DNA of 64,000 nucleotides from Paenarthrobacter nicotinovorans (GCF_021919345.1 NZ_CP089293.1:1984001-2048000), one strand, 5' to 3'; positions 24,644-34,692 are shown, counted from the first letter of the stretch. Program-made: numbers and translations. The notes: generated from the sequence alone by a model not told the origin.

Positions 24644-26092
24644 CTACATGATTCCGGTCGGTACCAGCAGTGCCCAGGCCAGGGCCGGGGCGACGAGGAC
24701 CACGCCGCCCGCGTAGGCCATGAGCTGCTTGTAGACGCGCTGGCGGTCGTCTTCACGGGCGTTGGCCACAACCAGTGCTCCGTCAGTGGAGAAGGGGGAC
24801 ACGTCCACCACGGTTGCCGCAATGGCAAGGGCTGCCACCGTCCCTGAGGCGCTGAGCGAGCTTGTTGCCAGCAGTGGTCCGGCCAAAGGAATGAAAGCCG
24901 TGAGGAGGGCGGTGGAAGAGGCGAAAGCTGAACCGACGCCGATCACGTAGCAGAGGACCAGTGCGATGAGCAGCGGTGCCCCGAGCGCGAGCGCTTGTTC
25001 GGCGAGGGTGTCAATGACACCCACGTGCTGGAGCAGTGAGACGTAGGTGATCATGCCTGCGACCAGAAGAACGGTCGACCAGGAGACCCCGCCGATGAAG
25101 GTCCGGTGTTCCTTGATGTTGACCAGGGCCAGCAGAAGTCCGGCGGAAAGCGCCACGAAGCCGATGGGCATGTGGAAGCCCAAGGCGCAGACGAGCATGG
25201 CGGCAATCAGTGCAAGCGTGAGGAGCTGCTGGCCGTGGGGGCGTGCAGTGCGCGTCGTGTCGAGGTCGGCGTGCTGGCCGGCCGCGCCGTCGCGGAGCTT
25301 TCCGAGCAGGGCGAACAGAACCACGGTGAGGATGGAAAGGATGAGGTTGAGCGCGAAGCTTGCCCCGAAGAGCGCACCCTGCGAGATGGGGAAGCCGTTC
25401 TTCACTGCGATGTCGTGAACCAGGACGCCGGCCACGGACAGCGGGGAGAATCCACCCGCGTGGGCGCCGTTGATGATGAAGGCGCCCATCAGGACGGGGT
25501 GGATGCGTGATTCGTAGGCCAGTCCGATCGCTGCTGGGGCCAGCAGGGCGACGGCGGCGGGGGAGAAGGTGCCCAGTGACGTCAGGGCTGCGGCCAGAAG
25601 GAAGAACACCCAGGGCAGCAGCAGGGTTTTGCCCCGGACCAGCCGGACGCAGGTCTGGACGATGATGTCGACGGTGCCGTTGCGCTGGGCCATGCTGAAG
25701 AAGTACGTCACGCCAATGATGGTGATGACGATGTTGGCGGGGAAGTCAGCAAGGATTTCCTTGTCGCTCATGCCAAGCATGAAGTAGCCGACGCCGAAGG
25801 AGGCTACCAGCCCCATCACTCCGATGTTCAAAGGCCACTTCGTGGCGACAACGAACATCACCACGAGTATGACCAGCGGGATGATCTGCGTGGCGGTCAT
25901 GGTCGGCTCCGATTCCGGGGTGGCCGCCGGGTTGAACAGGGCACCCCCGAACAGGATGGCGACCAGACCCAGGATGACGGAAGCGGCAACCGTTACCAGC
26001 AGGATACGGCGGCGCGTAGTGGGACGCTTGGAACTCTCGTCCTTGATATCGCTCTCGGCGTCGGGAGCTGGTTGGTAAATAGTCTTAGCCAT
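24644..26092 (-). CDS. MatC-like dicarboxylate transporter
   Basis: 482 residues, about 12 to 13 hydrophobic segments. The order and motifs (NIGVMGLVASFGVGYFMLGMSDKEI, GTFSPAAVALLAPAAIGLAYESRIHP, NGAHAGGFSPLSVAGVLVHDIA, VDVSPFSTDGALVVANA) are those of the MatC/CitMHS-DASS ion-transporter family. A 60-residue N-terminal extension holds one further helix and is unusual for the family. It lies 12 bases after prpF and is preceded by GAGGAGAG before its ATG. Substrate is inferred: with a PrpF-type isomerase, an unsaturated tricarboxylate or dicarboxylate such as trans-aconitate or methylaconitate. Confidence 0.85.
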   Translation of the reverse strand: MAKTIYQPAPDAESDIKDESSKRPTTRRRILLVTVAASVILGLVAILFGGALFNPAATPESEPTMTATQIIPLVILVVMFVVATKWPLNIGVMGLVASFGVGYFMLGMSDKEILADFPANIVITIIGVTYFFSMAQRNGTVDIIVQTCVRLVRGKTLLLPWVFFLLAAALTSLGTFSPAAVALLAPAAIGLAYESRIHPVLMGAFIINGAHAGGFSPLSVAGVLVHDIAVKNGFPISQGALFGASFALNLILSILTVVLFALLGKLRDGAAGQHADLDTTRTARPHGQQLLTLALIAAMLVCALGFHMPIGFVALSAGLLLALVNIKEHRTFIGGVSWSTVLLVAGMITYVSLLQHVGVIDTLAEQALALGAPLLIALVLCYVIGVGSAFASSTALLTAFIPLAGPLLATSSLSASGTVAALAIAATVVDVSPFSTDGALVVANAREDDRQRVYKQLMAYAGGVVLVAPALAWALLVPTGIM

Positions 26093-26104
26093 GGTGTTCT
26101 CTCC

Positions 26105-27223
26105 TCATCGAGTGGCTGTTTCCAGTGAGGCTTCGACGGCGTTGCCGAGAGTCTCCGGGAGGTGGATGATGCTGGTGGCGATGGTGCGGGCTGTCCGGTC
26201 AACGCCTACCAGGATGGAGCCTTGGTGCTCCTCGCTCCAGGTTTCGATGACACCGGCAGGTGTGCGGAGCTTCAGCGTTGGATGGACTGCGTTGCCGGTG
26301 ATGGCGTTGAGTACTGTTCCGGGTGTGCGTGCGGCGAGCGTCAGGGCGATGCTGCCGGTGATGGCCAAGGCTGGATGCGGCTTGCCCATGGAGAGCATCA
26401 TGACGTTGACGTCGCAGTCCGGACCTGAATCGCCGGGAGCGCCGACGATTGCCAACTTGGGTACGGCGCGGGCTGCTTGCGCAGGAGTCGCTGCCATCCC
26501 CATGCGCACTGCTGCCTGGCGGCGAATGGCGTCCAGTGTTTCCAGATGCTGCTCCACGTGTTCCGTCCACGTGTCGTAGCGGGATATGTCGAGTCCGAGG
26601 TCTTCGGCACGGACGATGACGACCGGGGCGCCGGCATCCACCATCGATACTGTCCAGGATTTCCCGCCGGCAAGGACCGTTTCGCTTGCCGTCCCCGTGG
26701 GTAGCAGCTCTCCGGTGGTCTTGCCTGCCGGGTCCTGGAAGCCGAGGCCCACTTTGAAACCGGGAAAGGCAACGCCTGGCATGTGCGCGTCCGGAACGAT
26801 GGGCAAGGCTCCGGAGGGAGTGGCCACCTGTTGGATGATGAGCTGCCCGGTGTTGGTATTGCGGGTGACAATTCGAGTGGTGTCTCCCTTTGGGGTGACC
26901 CAGCCCTTTTCGATGGCATAGAGACCCACTACTGCTGAGCAGTTTCCGCAGTTGCTGCCCCAGTCCACGGTGGCTTCTTCGATCCCTACCTGGGCGAAAG
27001 TGAATTCCACATCAACGGAGGGGTCTGAAGGGCGGCGAAGGATCATCGCCTTGCTGGTGGTGGAGGTAGCGCCGCCCACCCCGTCGATTTGCCGTGAATC
27101 GGGGCTTCCAAAAAGTCGTGGAAGCAATTCGTCAAGGTCGATGCTCGTTTCGTTCAGGGTTTCGGTCTCGAAGACCCAGCACTTGCTGGTGCCTCCACGC
27201 ATCCATTCCGCTTCTATCTTCAT
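26105..27223 (-). CDS. PrpF-family 2-methylaconitate/oxalomesaconate-type isomerase
   Basis: 372 residues, diaminopimelate-epimerase fold. The N-terminus EAEWMRGGTSKCWVF, GGATSTTSKAMIL and SNCGNCSAVVGLYAIEKG (with the active-site Cys) mark the PrpF/GalD/aconitate-isomerase group. These enzymes shift double bonds or invert cis/trans geometry in C6-C7 tricarboxylates. The start is ATG 27223 with AGGAC upstream. No prpC, prpD or acnD lies nearby, so a propionate role is unlikely; pairing with a MatC carrier and a divergent LysR gene suggests uptake and isomerisation of an exogenous acid such as trans-aconitate. Confidence 0.87.
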   Translation of the reverse strand: MKIEAEWMRGGTSKCWVFETETLNETSIDLDELLPRLFGSPDSRQIDGVGGATSTTSKAMILRRPSDPSVDVEFTFAQVGIEEATVDWGSNCGNCSAVVGLYAIEKGWVTPKGDTTRIVTRNTNTGQLIIQQVATPSGALPIVPDAHMPGVAFPGFKVGLGFQDPAGKTTGELLPTGTASETVLAGGKSWTVSMVDAGAPVVIVRAEDLGLDISRYDTWTEHVEQHLETLDAIRRQAAVRMGMAATPAQAARAVPKLAIVGAPGDSGPDCDVNVMMLSMGKPHPALAITGSIALTLAARTPGTVLNAITGNAVHPTLKLRTPAGVIETWSEEHQGSILVGVDRTARTIATSIIHLPETLGNAVEASLETATR

Positions 27224-27286
27224 CTGTCCTGCACTCCTTCTGCCGTTACCCGGCGGCCTCTTCAATCAGCATGAGCCGGATCACAC

Positions 27287-27371
27287 ATGAAGACAATGTG
27301 CAATATCTGAAGGAGTATGTAGTATCGCTTCATTCACTGACGGAGCATGGCTGAATCGATGATCTTCATCG
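27287..27371. promoter_or_regulatory. Candidate LysR binding region (repeated ATGAAG/CTTCAT half-sites)
   Basis: Half-sites ATGAAG at 27287 and CTTCAT at 27328 and 27364 lie between the divergent prpF and lysR genes. The last belongs to the inverted repeat CGATGA-TCT-TCATCG (27357-27371). LysR proteins bind such spaced dyads; this is a candidate only. Confidence 0.3.
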
Positions 27372-27457
27372 GAGATGGGACAGTTGATCGGGCTTTCTGC
27401 CACGCGCAGAGGCAGGGGCGTGTATAGAATGAACCAATCATTCAGAAGGGTGCAGAA

Positions 27458-28396
27458 ATGCTTAACGATGAAGCCCGTGATTTATATGATCTCCGCAGGC
27501 TCGCCTTGCTCGTGGAGGTTGTCGAGCAGGGATCCATCACTGCCGCGGCAGACACCATGATGTACACCCCGTCGGCAGTATCGCAGCAATTGCGCAAGCT
27601 CGAGCAAGAGGTGGGGCAGCCGCTGCTGAACCGACGCTCCCGTGGTGTGGTTCCCACCGAAGCCGGCCAAGTACTGGCAGGCCATGCGCGGAAGATCGTC
27701 GGGCAGATCCGGGCAGCACAGTCGGACCTGGACCAGATCGCGGGTCTGCGGCGGGGGTCCCTGACGATTGGTACCTTTCCCACGCTCGCGGGATCTTTCC
27801 TCCCCGTGGTGATCCGCGCCTTCAAGAAGAGGTACCCGGCCATCAGCCTGTCGGTTCGAAGTGCCCGGTTCGATGAGTTGGTTTCGGACCTCGAGTCCGG
27901 AGTAACAGGCCTCTGCCTGCTCTGGGACTACCCTTGGAACCCCTTCGAAGACGACTCCATCAGGACCACCGAGGTTTTCCAGGAGAGCACCGTCATCCTC
28001 GTCGCCAAAGGACATCCGTTGGCCGACCGTGACGAAGTAACCATGGGCGAACTCAGGAAAGAGTCGTGGATTGTCCGCGCTGATGCCCACCCCGTAGTGG
28101 AGGTTCTCCAGCGGTCCGCACACGACGCCGGCTTTGAACCCACCATTGGTTTCCTGGCCAATGACTACCAGGAAGCCCAAGCCATGGTGAGCGTCGGAAT
28201 GGGCGTAGCCATGGTGCCCAAGACAGCTGTGGCGCTTCAGCATCCCGACGTCAGGGTCCTGGGCCTTGGCGCCGGCGCGCCCCTGCGACGCGTACTGCTG
28301 GCCCAACGTCAGGACAAGGTGTACGCACCGGCAGAAGTGGCGTTCCACACCACGCTTCTTGAGATTGCCCGCGAGCGGGCCGGCGAGTACCTCTGA
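27458..28396 (+). CDS. LysR family transcriptional regulator
   Basis: 312 residues. Winged helix-turn-helix at about 12-70 (LLVEVVEQGSITAAADTMMYTPSAVSQQLRKLEQEVGQPLL), followed by a two-lobed effector domain from about 95 (GSLTIGTFPTLAGSFLPVVI). It is divergent from the prpF-matC operon with a 234-base gap, the typical arrangement for autoregulation and activation of the partner operon. A TATAGAAT -10-like box and the inverted repeat GAATGA-N5-TCATTC (27427-27443) lie shortly before its start. The effector would be the transported acid. Confidence 0.93.
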   Translation: MLNDEARDLYDLRRLALLVEVVEQGSITAAADTMMYTPSAVSQQLRKLEQEVGQPLLNRRSRGVVPTEAGQVLAGHARKIVGQIRAAQSDLDQIAGLRRGSLTIGTFPTLAGSFLPVVIRAFKKRYPAISLSVRSARFDELVSDLESGVTGLCLLWDYPWNPFEDDSIRTTEVFQESTVILVAKGHPLADRDEVTMGELRKESWIVRADAHPVVEVLQRSAHDAGFEPTIGFLANDYQEAQAMVSVGMGVAMVPKTAVALQHPDVRVLGLGAGAPLRRVLLAQRQDKVYAPAEVAFHTTLLEIARERAGEYL

Positions 28397-28428
28397 CGGT
28401 TTCCGGTCGCCCTGTCGAGCTGCCGTCA

Positions 28429-28460
28429 ACGCACGACGGCGACCTGCCGCCGTCGTGCGT
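28429..28460. terminator. 13-bp perfect hairpin between convergent genes
   Basis: ACGCACGACGGCG (28429-28441) pairs with CGCCGTCGTGCGT (28448-28460) over a 6-base loop. It sits between the stops of the LysR gene and the Gfo/Idh/MocA gene and can end both transcripts. Confidence 0.8.
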
Positions 28461-28467
28461 CGACCGC

Positions 28468-29595
28468 CTACAGCCTGACGCTTTGACCCGTCAACGCGTT
28501 GCGTACCGAGGTCCACGATTGCAGGACCCCCCGGACGTCGGGGTCCCGCTCGGCGCGGAGCGCCTGTTGGTAGGAGTCTTCCAGCAGTTCATCCACGGAG
28601 ATGCGGGCACCCGAAGAAGCGCTGAGGATGGCTGCTTCGACCATGGCCAGGCTCATGATGTTCCGGTGGACGCGTCCCATGGGGTTGCTTCCAGTGCGGA
28701 CAGCGGAGACGAAGTCGCGCAATGACCCAGCGATTTCCTGTCCCGGATCCTCTTGTGGTTCGAAGGTGCCGGGAAGCGAGGAAGTTGGTTGCGTGTCACC
28801 GTCCCAGAGCACAGTTCCGTGTTCGCCGCTGATGCGCCACGAGGCGTTCCAGGACGTTTCCTGTCCCGGGCTGCACCAGCTGCCGGTGAACACGAAACGC
28901 TCGCCGCCGCTCATTTCGAAGATCGCGGTGGCCCCGGCGTCGCCGCGATACCAGCTCCAGGAAGGGTTGTATTCCTCGCAGAACACGGAGACGGGATCGG
29001 CGTCGAGGAGGAAGCGGGCCATGTCGAATTGGTGTATGGCCATGTCGAGCAGGAGCGGATGGTCCATCGCGTCACGGAACCCGCCGAAGTGCGGTGCCTT
29101 GAAGAACTCGGCTGAGACGATGCCGACCGGCCCCAGGGACGATGACAGATGCTTGGCCTCAAACAGGTGCTTGTTGTAGCGGCGTGACTGGCTGACCATG
29201 AACAACTGGCCATGCAGTTCCGCGGCCGCTGCCAGGGAAAGACCCTGCGCCACGGTGGACGCCACGGGCTTTTCGCCGAGGACCGGCAGTCCGGCAGCCA
29301 GCGCTTCGGTGGTGACCGGGTGATGGGCCGCCGGGACGGTGACGTTGATGACTGCCTGGGCGCCGACGTCGGACGCCAACTGCGCGGTGCGTGCACCGAC
29401 CGGGAGGTCGGGACGGCCCAAGGACGCGGCAGCCGCACGCGCGGCTTCAAGGTCCAGGTCGACGATGCCGACGAGATCCACCAGTGGCGATTCCTCCACG
29501 GTACGGAGCCATGCCTGGCCCATCCCTCCGGCGCCGACAACGATGACGCGAAGGCGGTTCCCGTCGTCTGGGATGGTGGCAAAGGGGGTGTTCAC
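28468..29595 (-). CDS. Gfo/Idh/MocA family oxidoreductase (ThuB-like position)
   Basis: 375 residues. The N-terminal Rossmann fold begins [14 protein letters not shown] (about 13-26), with GEKPVA (about 108-113) in the cofactor and catalytic region, then a mixed alpha/beta domain with [19 protein letters not shown] holding the Asp-x3-His pair. It likely oxidises a sugar hydroxyl with NAD(P)+. The GTG start overlaps the ThuA stop by 4 bases, so they are coupled. It is the last gene of the LacI-ABC-ThuA operon, where the rhizobial thu operon has ThuB; I infer 3-keto sugar chemistry on a disaccharide. Confidence 0.87.
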   Translation of the reverse strand: MNTPFATIPDDGNRLRVIVVGAGGMGQAWLRTVEESPLVDLVGIVDLDLEAARAAAASLGRPDLPVGARTAQLASDVGAQAVINVTVPAAHHPVTTEALAAGLPVLGEKPVASTVAQGLSLAAAAELHGQLFMVSQSRRYNKHLFEAKHLSSSLGPVGIVSAEFFKAPHFGGFRDAMDHPLLLDMAIHQFDMARFLLDADPVSVFCEEYNPSWSWYRGDAGATAIFEMSGGERFVFTGSWCSPGQETSWNASWRISGEHGTVLWDGDTQPTSSLPGTFEPQEDPGQEIAGSLRDFVSAVRTGSNPMGRVHRNIMSLAMVEAAILSASSGARISVDELLEDSYQQALRAERDPDVRGVLQSWTSVRNALTGQSVRL

Positions 29596-30365
29596 GCGTT
29601 GGCTCCCTGGTAGCTCTTGCCGTTGAAGAAGTCGTTGGTGTCGTAGCGGAGCAGTTCCGGGACGGCGCGTTCCGGGCGGTCGGTGACGGCCCATTCGACG
29701 GCGTTGGCGATCACCTTTCGGATGTCCTTGTGGTGGTAGACGGGGTAGTCCTGGTCACCGGGGCTGAAGAAGAAGATCTTGCCGTGGCCCCGACGGAACG
29801 TGCACCCGGAACGGAACACCTCGCCGCCGCTGAACGAGCTGATGAACACGAGTTCCTCGGGGGTGGGGATGTCGAAGAACTCGCCATACATTTCCTGCTG
29901 GGGTATCTCGATGGGGTGCGGAATTCCCTTGGCGATGGGGTGGGTGGGGTCCACGGTCCACACGAGTTCACGGTCCTGTTCCGAGCGCCAACGCAGGGTG
30001 CAGGTGGTGCCCATGAGCTTAGTGAAGATCTTGGACCAGTGGCCCGAGTGCAGCACGATCAGCCCCATGCCGGCCAGGACGTGCCGGTGGACGCGTTCGA
30101 CGATGTCGTCGTCGACGTCTGCATGGGACATGTGGCCCCACCAGGTGAGGACGTCGGTGTTGGCGAGGACTTCCTCGGTGAGGCCGTGATCGGGGTCGTC
30201 CAAGGTTGCGGTCCGGACCTCGACGGCGGAGCCCAGGTTCTCCTCGATACCTGCCTTGATGGCGCCGTGCATTCCCTCGGGGTAGCGCTTCGCGACCAGT
30301 TCGTCGCGCTTCTCGTGCCGGTTCTCGCTCCACACGGTGACGCGGATGGGCTTGATGTCAGACAT
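29592..30365 (-). CDS. ThuA-like protein (trehalose utilisation family)
   Basis: 257 residues, ThuA family with a class I glutamine-amidotransferase-like fold. Recognisable parts are [76 protein letters not shown] and [15 protein letters not shown]. In rhizobia ThuA with ThuB handles 3-keto derivatives of trehalose and related disaccharides. The start is ATG 30365 with AAGGAG before it. Sits between the sugar permease genes and the Gfo/Idh/MocA gene, in the same order as thuE-F-G-A-B, but no ThuK-type ATPase gene is present. Confidence 0.88.
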   Translation of the reverse strand: MSDIKPIRVTVWSENRHEKRDELVAKRYPEGMHGAIKAGIEENLGSAVEVRTATLDDPDHGLTEEVLANTDVLTWWGHMSHADVDDDIVERVHRHVLAGMGLIVLHSGHWSKIFTKLMGTTCTLRWRSEQDRELVWTVDPTHPIAKGIPHPIEIPQQEMYGEFFDIPTPEELVFISSFSGGEVFRSGCTFRRGHGKIFFFSPGDQDYPVYHHKDIRKVIANAVEWAVTDRPERAVPELLRYDTNDFFNGKSYQGANA

Positions 30366-30397
30366 GGTGATGCTCCTTGTTAGTGATGAGGGGCGGT

Positions 30398-31252
30398 CTA
30401 CTTGACCGCGCCGCCGGTGGTCCCCGCGGCGATGTATTTCTGGGCCGCGACCAAAAGGACGATGGCCGGGATGGAGGCGAGTACCGCCGTCGCCATGACC
30501 GAACTCCAGTCGTTCACATACGCGCCGATGTACTGGAAGATGCCCAACGTGACCGGCCGGACGGCCTCCGTGGTGGTCAGGGTGAGGGCGAACAGGAAAT
30601 CGCTCCACGCGAACAGGAACGTGAACAGGCCCGCGGTAATCAGCGAGTTTCGGCTCAGCGGAAGGACGATCGACCAGAACGCCCGGAGATGTCCGGCGCC
30701 GTCCACCCGTGCCGCTTCGATCACCGAGGACGGCATGCCGTTCATGAAGGCGCGGATAATGAGGATCGCGAAGGGAATGCCGTGCGCCGAATCCGCGAGT
30801 ATCAGGCCGGGGATGGAGTTGAGCAAACCGAGGTCGTTGTACGCGGTGTACAGGGCGTTGGCCACCACGATCCCCGGAATCATCTGGCTGATCAGGATCG
30901 CGAAAAGGACTATTCCGGCGCCGCGGACCTTGAAATAGGCCAAGGCGTACGCGGCCGGGGCCGCGATGGCAAGGCTTAATGCCACGCTGCCCAGCGAGAT
31001 GATCAGGCTCGTCCCGAGGTTCCCTGCCTGTTCGCTGATGGCCGTGGCGTAGCCGGTGAAATCGGGTTTCAACGGGATCCAGGAGGTCTCCAGGGTGGTG
31101 CCGTTGGGCTGGAGCGAAGCGTTGACCATCCAGTACACGGGGAAGAGCATGATGGCCAGGAAGAACAGGGCCAGCGCCGTGTAGCCCCAGTTCCTGCGGC
31201 CCGGGGTGCTTGCTGCCTTGCGGCGTATGGGTGCATGCAGTGCGGTTGTCAT
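30398..31252 (-). CDS. Sugar ABC transporter permease (MalG/ThuG type)
   Basis: 284 residues with six predicted helices, the first at about 24-45. The EAA loop for the ATPase is [26 protein letters not shown]. The end [10 protein letters not shown] is typical of MalG-type carbohydrate permeases. It starts 7 bases after the MalF-type gene with GAGGAC in front. It forms the membrane pore with the preceding gene product. Confidence 0.93.
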   Translation of the reverse strand: MTTALHAPIRRKAASTPGRRNWGYTALALFFLAIMLFPVYWMVNASLQPNGTTLETSWIPLKPDFTGYATAISEQAGNLGTSLIISLGSVALSLAIAAPAAYALAYFKVRGAGIVLFAILISQMIPGIVVANALYTAYNDLGLLNSIPGLILADSAHGIPFAILIIRAFMNGMPSSVIEAARVDGAGHLRAFWSIVLPLSRNSLITAGLFTFLFAWSDFLFALTLTTTEAVRPVTLGIFQYIGAYVNDWSSVMATAVLASIPAIVLLVAAQKYIAAGTTGGAVK

Positions 31253-31259
31253 GGGGTCC

Positions 31260-32246
31260 TCACTCGTCCACGGCGCGTCGGCTGGCCCGCAGGTACAAGA
31301 CCGCGAAGACCAGGGAAATGATTACCAGCACGTTGCCCAAAGCCGCACCTTCACCGAACTTGAACTCGTGGAACGACACATCGTAGGACTGCGTGGCGAT
31401 GGTTTGGGTGGAGTTGGCCGGGCCCCCGTTGGTCAGGCCCAGGATGATGTCCAGCACCTTGAGTGTGTACACGACCCCCAGTACCAAGACCACGCTGACC
31501 ACCGGGCGGAGCATGGGCCAGGTGATGTGCCGGAACGATTTCCATCCGGTGGCACCATCAAGGGATCCGGCCTCGTAGAGCTCATCCGGGATCTCCTGAA
31601 GACCCCCGTAAAGAATGGTCAGGTTGAACGGGATACCGATCCAGATATTCACACCCACCACCGCAATCAGGGCCAGTAACGTACTGGTCAGCCATGGAAC
31701 GCCGGTATCAATGATGCCGATGTCTCCCAGGAAGCGGTTCAGTGCTCCGCTGTCTTTGTCCAGGATCCAACGCCACACGGCGCTGGAGACAATCAGCGGC
31801 AGCAGCCAGGGGAGAAGAAGCAGGGACCTCAGGATGCCGTTGAGCGGAAACTTGCGCTGGAAGAAGATCGCCAATGCGAGCCCGATCACGAACTGCCCAA
31901 GGATGGAGCCGATGGTGAACAGCGCGGTATTCAGCAACGACGTGGAGAATAACGACGACGACAGTACCGTCACGTAGTTGGCGAACCCCACCCACGGGGC
32001 TTCTCCTGTGAAGAACGTGGCCGTGGTGTAGTCCTGGAAACTCATGACGACGTTCTTGACCACGGGGTAGCCGAAGAACAGTGCCATGTAGATGACGGCG
32101 GGTACGAGGAACAGCCACTGGAAAATACGTTCCTTGCGTTGGCGGCCAAACCGCCGCGGACCCCGTGGGGTCACCCGAGAGTGCTCCTTGGGCGGGCTCC
32201 CCGGGGGGAGTCCCGTTGTTTCAGATACATCCGTTGTCAATGACAT
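31260..32246 (-). CDS. Sugar ABC transporter permease (MalF/ThuF type)
   Basis: 328 residues with six helices. It has FLVPAVIYMALFFGYPVV in the first one and the EAA loop YEAGSLDGATGWKSFRHITWPMLRPV. It starts at ATG 32246, 10 bases after the binding protein gene; the longer frame to 32300 runs into that gene. The ribosome site is weak, suggesting coupling with the upstream gene. It is the partner of the MalG-type permease. Confidence 0.92.
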   Translation of the reverse strand: MSLTTDVSETTGLPPGSPPKEHSRVTPRGPRRFGRQRKERIFQWLFLVPAVIYMALFFGYPVVKNVVMSFQDYTTATFFTGEAPWVGFANYVTVLSSSLFSTSLLNTALFTIGSILGQFVIGLALAIFFQRKFPLNGILRSLLLLPWLLPLIVSSAVWRWILDKDSGALNRFLGDIGIIDTGVPWLTSTLLALIAVVGVNIWIGIPFNLTILYGGLQEIPDELYEAGSLDGATGWKSFRHITWPMLRPVVSVVLVLGVVYTLKVLDIILGLTNGGPANSTQTIATQSYDVSFHEFKFGEGAALGNVLVIISLVFAVLYLRASRRAVDE

Positions 32247-32256
32247 GGCCGGCTGC

Positions 32257-33492
32257 TTACTGGCCCTGGGCTTGCTTGAGGGCATCAGCGGGGGAGGCAT
32301 TGCCGGTCAGTGCGGTTTGGATGGCGGTGTAGATCTTGGTGGCTTGAGCCGGCCATTCTTGGCCGAGTTCTCCGGTTCGTGCGCGGGCTGTCTTGATCAG
32401 TTCAGTAAACGTTGCGAGCTTGGGATTTTCGCTGGCGAACTTGTCGGCCAAGGTGGTCTTGGACGGAATCGTGTTACGGACCTTGGCCATTGCCAACTGG
32501 TTCTCGTCGCTGTTCAGGCAGGCAACCACTTCGGCAGCCTTGGCTTGGCGGGCTTTGTTTCCTGTCTGGGGCACGGTCCATACTTCACCGCCGAGAGGGG
32601 CAACCGCGGTCTGCCCGGCTTCACGGACGGGGATCTTCACGACGCCGTATTGCAGGGTTGGCTGCTTGTCCAGGGCCGGGATCTGCCACGGACCGTTGAC
32701 CATCATGGCCGCCTTTCCTGCCATGAACTGGTCCTTCACATCCGCCTGGGTCCAGTTCAGTGCCGATGACGATACTGAGCCGCTCTTGACCAGGTCGGTC
32801 CACAGCTGGAGCGCCTGCTCCGTCTCCTTGGTGTCGATCTTCTTCTCGTCGCCGCCGTTGGACCACATGACCGGAAGGAACTGCCAGGTGCCCTCGTAGG
32901 TGGGGTTGGCGTTGAAGGCCAGCCCGTACTGGTCTCCCGCGGTGAGTTTCGCCGCGGCGGCCTTGAGTTCGTCCCAGGTGGTGGGAGGCGTAACGCCGGC
33001 CTTGTCCAGAATGTCCTTGTTGTAGAACAGGGCGATCGTGTTCACTGTGGGAGCCAGTCCGTAGACCTTGTCCTTGTACGTTCCGGCACTCAGGACGCCT
33101 TCGGCAAAGTTGTCGGTACTGATCTTGAAGTCCGACAAGGGAGCCAGGGCACCCGTCGCGGCTATCTGCTGCAAATCAGGGTTATCCAGCATCAGTACAT
33201 CCGGCAGGGTCTTGGACGACGACTGCTGGAGCACTTTGGATATGAGTGATTTGCCGGGGACGGTCTCACGCTTGATGGTGACCCCTGCTTTGGTACCACA
33301 AGCAGTGAGGGCGTCGCCGATGAATGACTTGTCCGGTTCGTTGTTGTAGTAGTCCATGACCGAGACCTCGGTGACGGCTTCCGAGGATGATGCTGCGGAG
33401 GAGGAACCGCAGCCGGAGAGGGCAAGCGGCAATCCGACCAAGGCAGCGACGGCCAGGGCGGTGGGGCGGGTTTTCCTATGTGCTGACTTCAT
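32257..33492 (-). CDS. Sugar ABC transporter substrate-binding lipoprotein
   Basis: 411 residues. A signal peptide with lipobox LALSGCGSS puts the acylated Cys near residue 28, so the mature protein is anchored outside the membrane. The fold is MalE-like: LPDVLMLDNPDLQQIAATGAL, FYNKDILDKAGVTPPTTWDEL, AMMVNGPWQIPAL. It binds a sugar, perhaps a disaccharide given the ThuA neighbour. AAGGAAC lies before the ATG, and two tandem CGATGCGTATCG operators lie 47-72 bases upstream, so the LacI gene product should repress it. Confidence 0.94.
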   Translation of the reverse strand: MKSAHRKTRPTALAVAALVGLPLALSGCGSSSAASSSEAVTEVSVMDYYNNEPDKSFIGDALTACGTKAGVTIKRETVPGKSLISKVLQQSSSKTLPDVLMLDNPDLQQIAATGALAPLSDFKISTDNFAEGVLSAGTYKDKVYGLAPTVNTIALFYNKDILDKAGVTPPTTWDELKAAAAKLTAGDQYGLAFNANPTYEGTWQFLPVMWSNGGDEKKIDTKETEQALQLWTDLVKSGSVSSSALNWTQADVKDQFMAGKAAMMVNGPWQIPALDKQPTLQYGVVKIPVREAGQTAVAPLGGEVWTVPQTGNKARQAKAAEVVACLNSDENQLAMAKVRNTIPSKTTLADKFASENPKLATFTELIKTARARTGELGQEWPAQATKIYTAIQTALTGNASPADALKQAQGQ

Positions 33493-33538
33493 TGTCTGTT
33501 CCTTTTTCTTCGGGTGATCAAGGTAGTTGCGGCATCAT

Positions 33539-33563
33539 CGATGCGTATCGACGATGCGTATCG
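33539..33563. promoter_or_regulatory. Paired LacI operators upstream of the sugar ABC operon
   Basis: Two direct copies of CGATGCGTATCG (33539-33550 and 33552-33563), 13 bases centre-shifted. Each is a near-palindrome of the LacI-family kind with a central CG. The same pair recurs at 34693-34717 before the lacI gene. Confidence 0.8.
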
Positions 33564-33610
33564 ATAAAGTTGTTGATACTGGAATGGGGCAGGGTTAATG
33601 CGGGGAAATG

Positions 33611-34633
33611 CTAGCTGCCGTGGGGTGGACGGAGCGTGCTGCCACGGTGCGTAACCACCGTGGGTACCAATTCCAGGGATTCGTGTGGTCCCGGAGTTCC
33701 GGTTTCGAGGAGTTCGCAAATAATTTGTACAGCGCGCCGTGATACTTCCTTCGGGCGCAGATCGATGGTTGAAAGTGGCACGGGCTGCAGTTCGGCAAGG
33801 GTGGGAGAAGCGCTGCCGATGATGGAAACGTCCTTGCCGGGCGTTAGGCCACGCGCTGCCAGTGCGCGGCGGAGGATGTCCTGGATGGTGCGGTCAGGCG
33901 CAATGAAGGCCGGCACACCTTTCGTGGCAGCTAGCGCTTTGTCCACGGAATCCGTGATGGTTGCTACGTCAGCCCCTCCCGGTAAGTGCTGTACGGACAC
34001 CCCCACGGATTCGGCTGCTCGGTCAACTCCGCGCATGAACCGGTCAACGTAGTTCACGTGGCGATTGACGACCGCCGGCTGCCATTCGATGATCGAGATG
34101 ACTGAGTGTCCTGCGGCTGCCAGGTCACGGACGCATTGGCTGCCTGCCATCTCGAAATCTGCATCGATGCAGACCAGTCCGGAGGGATCCCGGGGGATGC
34201 CGATGAGCAGCACGGGGACATTGAGTGTCCTCGCTACGGGAAGCCGTTCGTCCTCGTCCTCCACCTGCATCAGGATCAAGCCGTCACAGATCTGCTGGCC
34301 CACCACCCTGCGGAGTCCTGCAGCGCCTTCGTCCTCGGTGACCAGCAGGATGTCGTGATCGAACTGCCTTGCTGTTGAGGCAATCACGGAAACGAATTCC
34401 ATGAGGGAAGCCATTTCCAGCTCTGGAATGAAGGGGATGACCAACCCGATCACGCGCGTCCTGCGCCCGGCCAAAGCGCGGGCCCCGGCGTTCGGCTGGT
34501 ACGTCAGCTCTTCGATGGCAGCTTCGACTTTTTTCCGGGTCTTTTCGGATATGGGGCGCTTGCCGCTCAGGACGTACGACACCGTACTCTGCGCAACGCC
34601 GGCGGCCTGGGCAACGTCCTTGCTGGTGGGCAT
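33611..34633 (-). CDS. LacI family transcriptional regulator
   Basis: 340 residues. The helix-turn-helix at about 4-24 (SKDVAQAAGVAQSTVSYVLSGKR) includes the hinge ALAGRRTRVIGLVIPF and is followed by the periplasmic-binding-like effector domain. It precedes the sugar ABC operon in the same direction. CGATACGTATCG-type paired operators stand before this gene and before the binding protein gene, so it should control both. The inducer is unknown, perhaps a disaccharide or a derivative. Confidence 0.95.
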   Translation of the reverse strand: MPTSKDVAQAAGVAQSTVSYVLSGKRPISEKTRKKVEAAIEELTYQPNAGARALAGRRTRVIGLVIPFIPELEMASLMEFVSVIASTARQFDHDILLVTEDEGAAGLRRVVGQQICDGLILMQVEDEDERLPVARTLNVPVLLIGIPRDPSGLVCIDADFEMAGSQCVRDLAAAGHSVISIIEWQPAVVNRHVNYVDRFMRGVDRAAESVGVSVQHLPGGADVATITDSVDKALAATKGVPAFIAPDRTIQDILRRALAARGLTPGKDVSIIGSASPTLAELQPVPLSTIDLRPKEVSRRAVQIICELLETGTPGPHESLELVPTVVTHRGSTLRPPHGS

Positions 34634-34692
34634 TGCCAGGCCTCCTCAAGCTCTGTTGAACGGTGATGTGCAGTGAACAAAAATGATGTTGT

